From Lachnospiraceae bacterium (GTDB taxonomy: Bacteria > Bacillota > Clostridia > Lachnospirales > Lachnospiraceae): a DNA stretch of 5,520 nucleotides. Where the stretch lies: contig JAGCRJ010000128.1 of NCBI GenBank assembly GCA_017964745.1, positions 1-5,520 of the forward strand, in the 5' to 3' direction. A program made the position numbers and the translations under genes. Under the pieces are notes generated by a model. It was given only the letters and a program-made list of their open reading frames with translations. It made no database searches and was not told the origin of the DNA. This document shows positions 5,401-5,520 of this stretch, piece after piece (the stretch's first letter is position 1; every line of letters begins with the position of its first letter).

Positions 5401-5520
5401 GTTGCGTGCAGACAGCAGCTCATCATCCGGTCCTGCGCAGTGCGACACTGTGAACCGTGTCAGGTGGGGAACCAAGCAGCACTAAGCAGACCGTCCATGT
5501 GCCGCAGACCAGCCGGGTGG
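5401..5520 (+). ncRNA. ffs: Signal recognition particle RNA, small bacterial type (4.5S), 3' end at or beyond window edge
   Basis: This RNA joins Ffh to form the particle that targets nascent membrane proteins to the translocon. The conserved helix 8 is clear: GTCAGG (5459-5464), TGG, the GGAA tetraloop (5468-5471), CCA, then AGCAGC (5475-5480), matching the E. coli pattern with its UCC/GGA closing stem replaced by UGG/CCA. Outer helices pair CTGCG (5433-5437) with CGCAG (5503-5507), and CATCCGG (5424-5430) with CCGGGTG (5513-5519). The conserved core is therefore 5424-5519. The 5' end is set only by the promoter, so about 23 extra bases may be processed or may pair with sequence beyond the edge. 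The short distance from the apex to the 5' end rules out an Alu domain, so this is not the large Bacillus type. Confidence 0.92.

Noticed and set aside
1..5520. Search for CRISPR arrays, insertion sequences, tRNA or rRNA genes, toxin-antitoxin pairs or defence systems
   Set aside because: No spaced direct repeats, transposase motifs, tRNA-like folds or system genes were seen; the window is mainly housekeeping genes.

Overview
The window looks like chromosome of a Gram-positive Clostridia-type bacterium (Bacillota), most likely a Lachnospiraceae relative. The evidence is the gene order hrcA-grpE-dnaK behind a perfect CIRCE operator, a DnaK whose first lobe lacks the roughly 25-residue insert of proteobacterial DnaK, strong GGAGG-type ribosome binding sites, and a small Lys/Ala-rich protein whose C-terminal domain resembles the DUF6465 family I associate with Lachnospiraceae. 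The family-level placement is inference. All five protein genes lie on the minus strand. Only an SRP RNA gene at the right edge reads on the plus strand.

Layout, following minus-strand transcription from right to left. At 5109-3048 a PLP-dependent class I/II aminotransferase and a YjjU-like patatin-family hydrolase form a two-gene operon with a 13-bp gap. Its promoter (5154-5180) is followed by a perfect 8-bp inverted repeat across the predicted transcription start. At 2845-2483 a monocistronic gene encodes a 120-residue histone-H1-like/DUF6465-like protein, with its own promoter (2916-2944) and a strong intrinsic terminator (2428-2460). From 2397 leftward runs the class I heat-shock operon: promoter, CIRCE, hrcA, grpE and the first part of dnaK. 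HrcA is the CIRCE-binding repressor, and GrpE is the nucleotide exchange factor for DnaK, so the operon holds its own regulator and part of the chaperone machine. dnaJ would be expected beyond the left edge.

At 5366-5520 (+) a sigma-A-like promoter drives a small-type SRP RNA (ffs) that runs off the right edge. Between this promoter and the divergent aminotransferase promoter lies a 151-bp imperfect palindrome (5201-5351) with several AGCG motifs. It is not at the end of any gene and resembles a dispersed, MITE-like or structured-RNA element.

The most notable anomalies are three. First, there is an in-frame TAA inside the conserved DnaK ATPase domain, 11 bp from an apparent Gly-to-Val change, with the frame intact on both sides; this is either a real broken dnaK or a sequencing artefact. 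Second, there is the 151-bp palindrome. Third, there are inverted repeats placed on the aminotransferase and hrcA promoters. I see no phage, insertion sequence, CRISPR array or clear new multi-gene system here.
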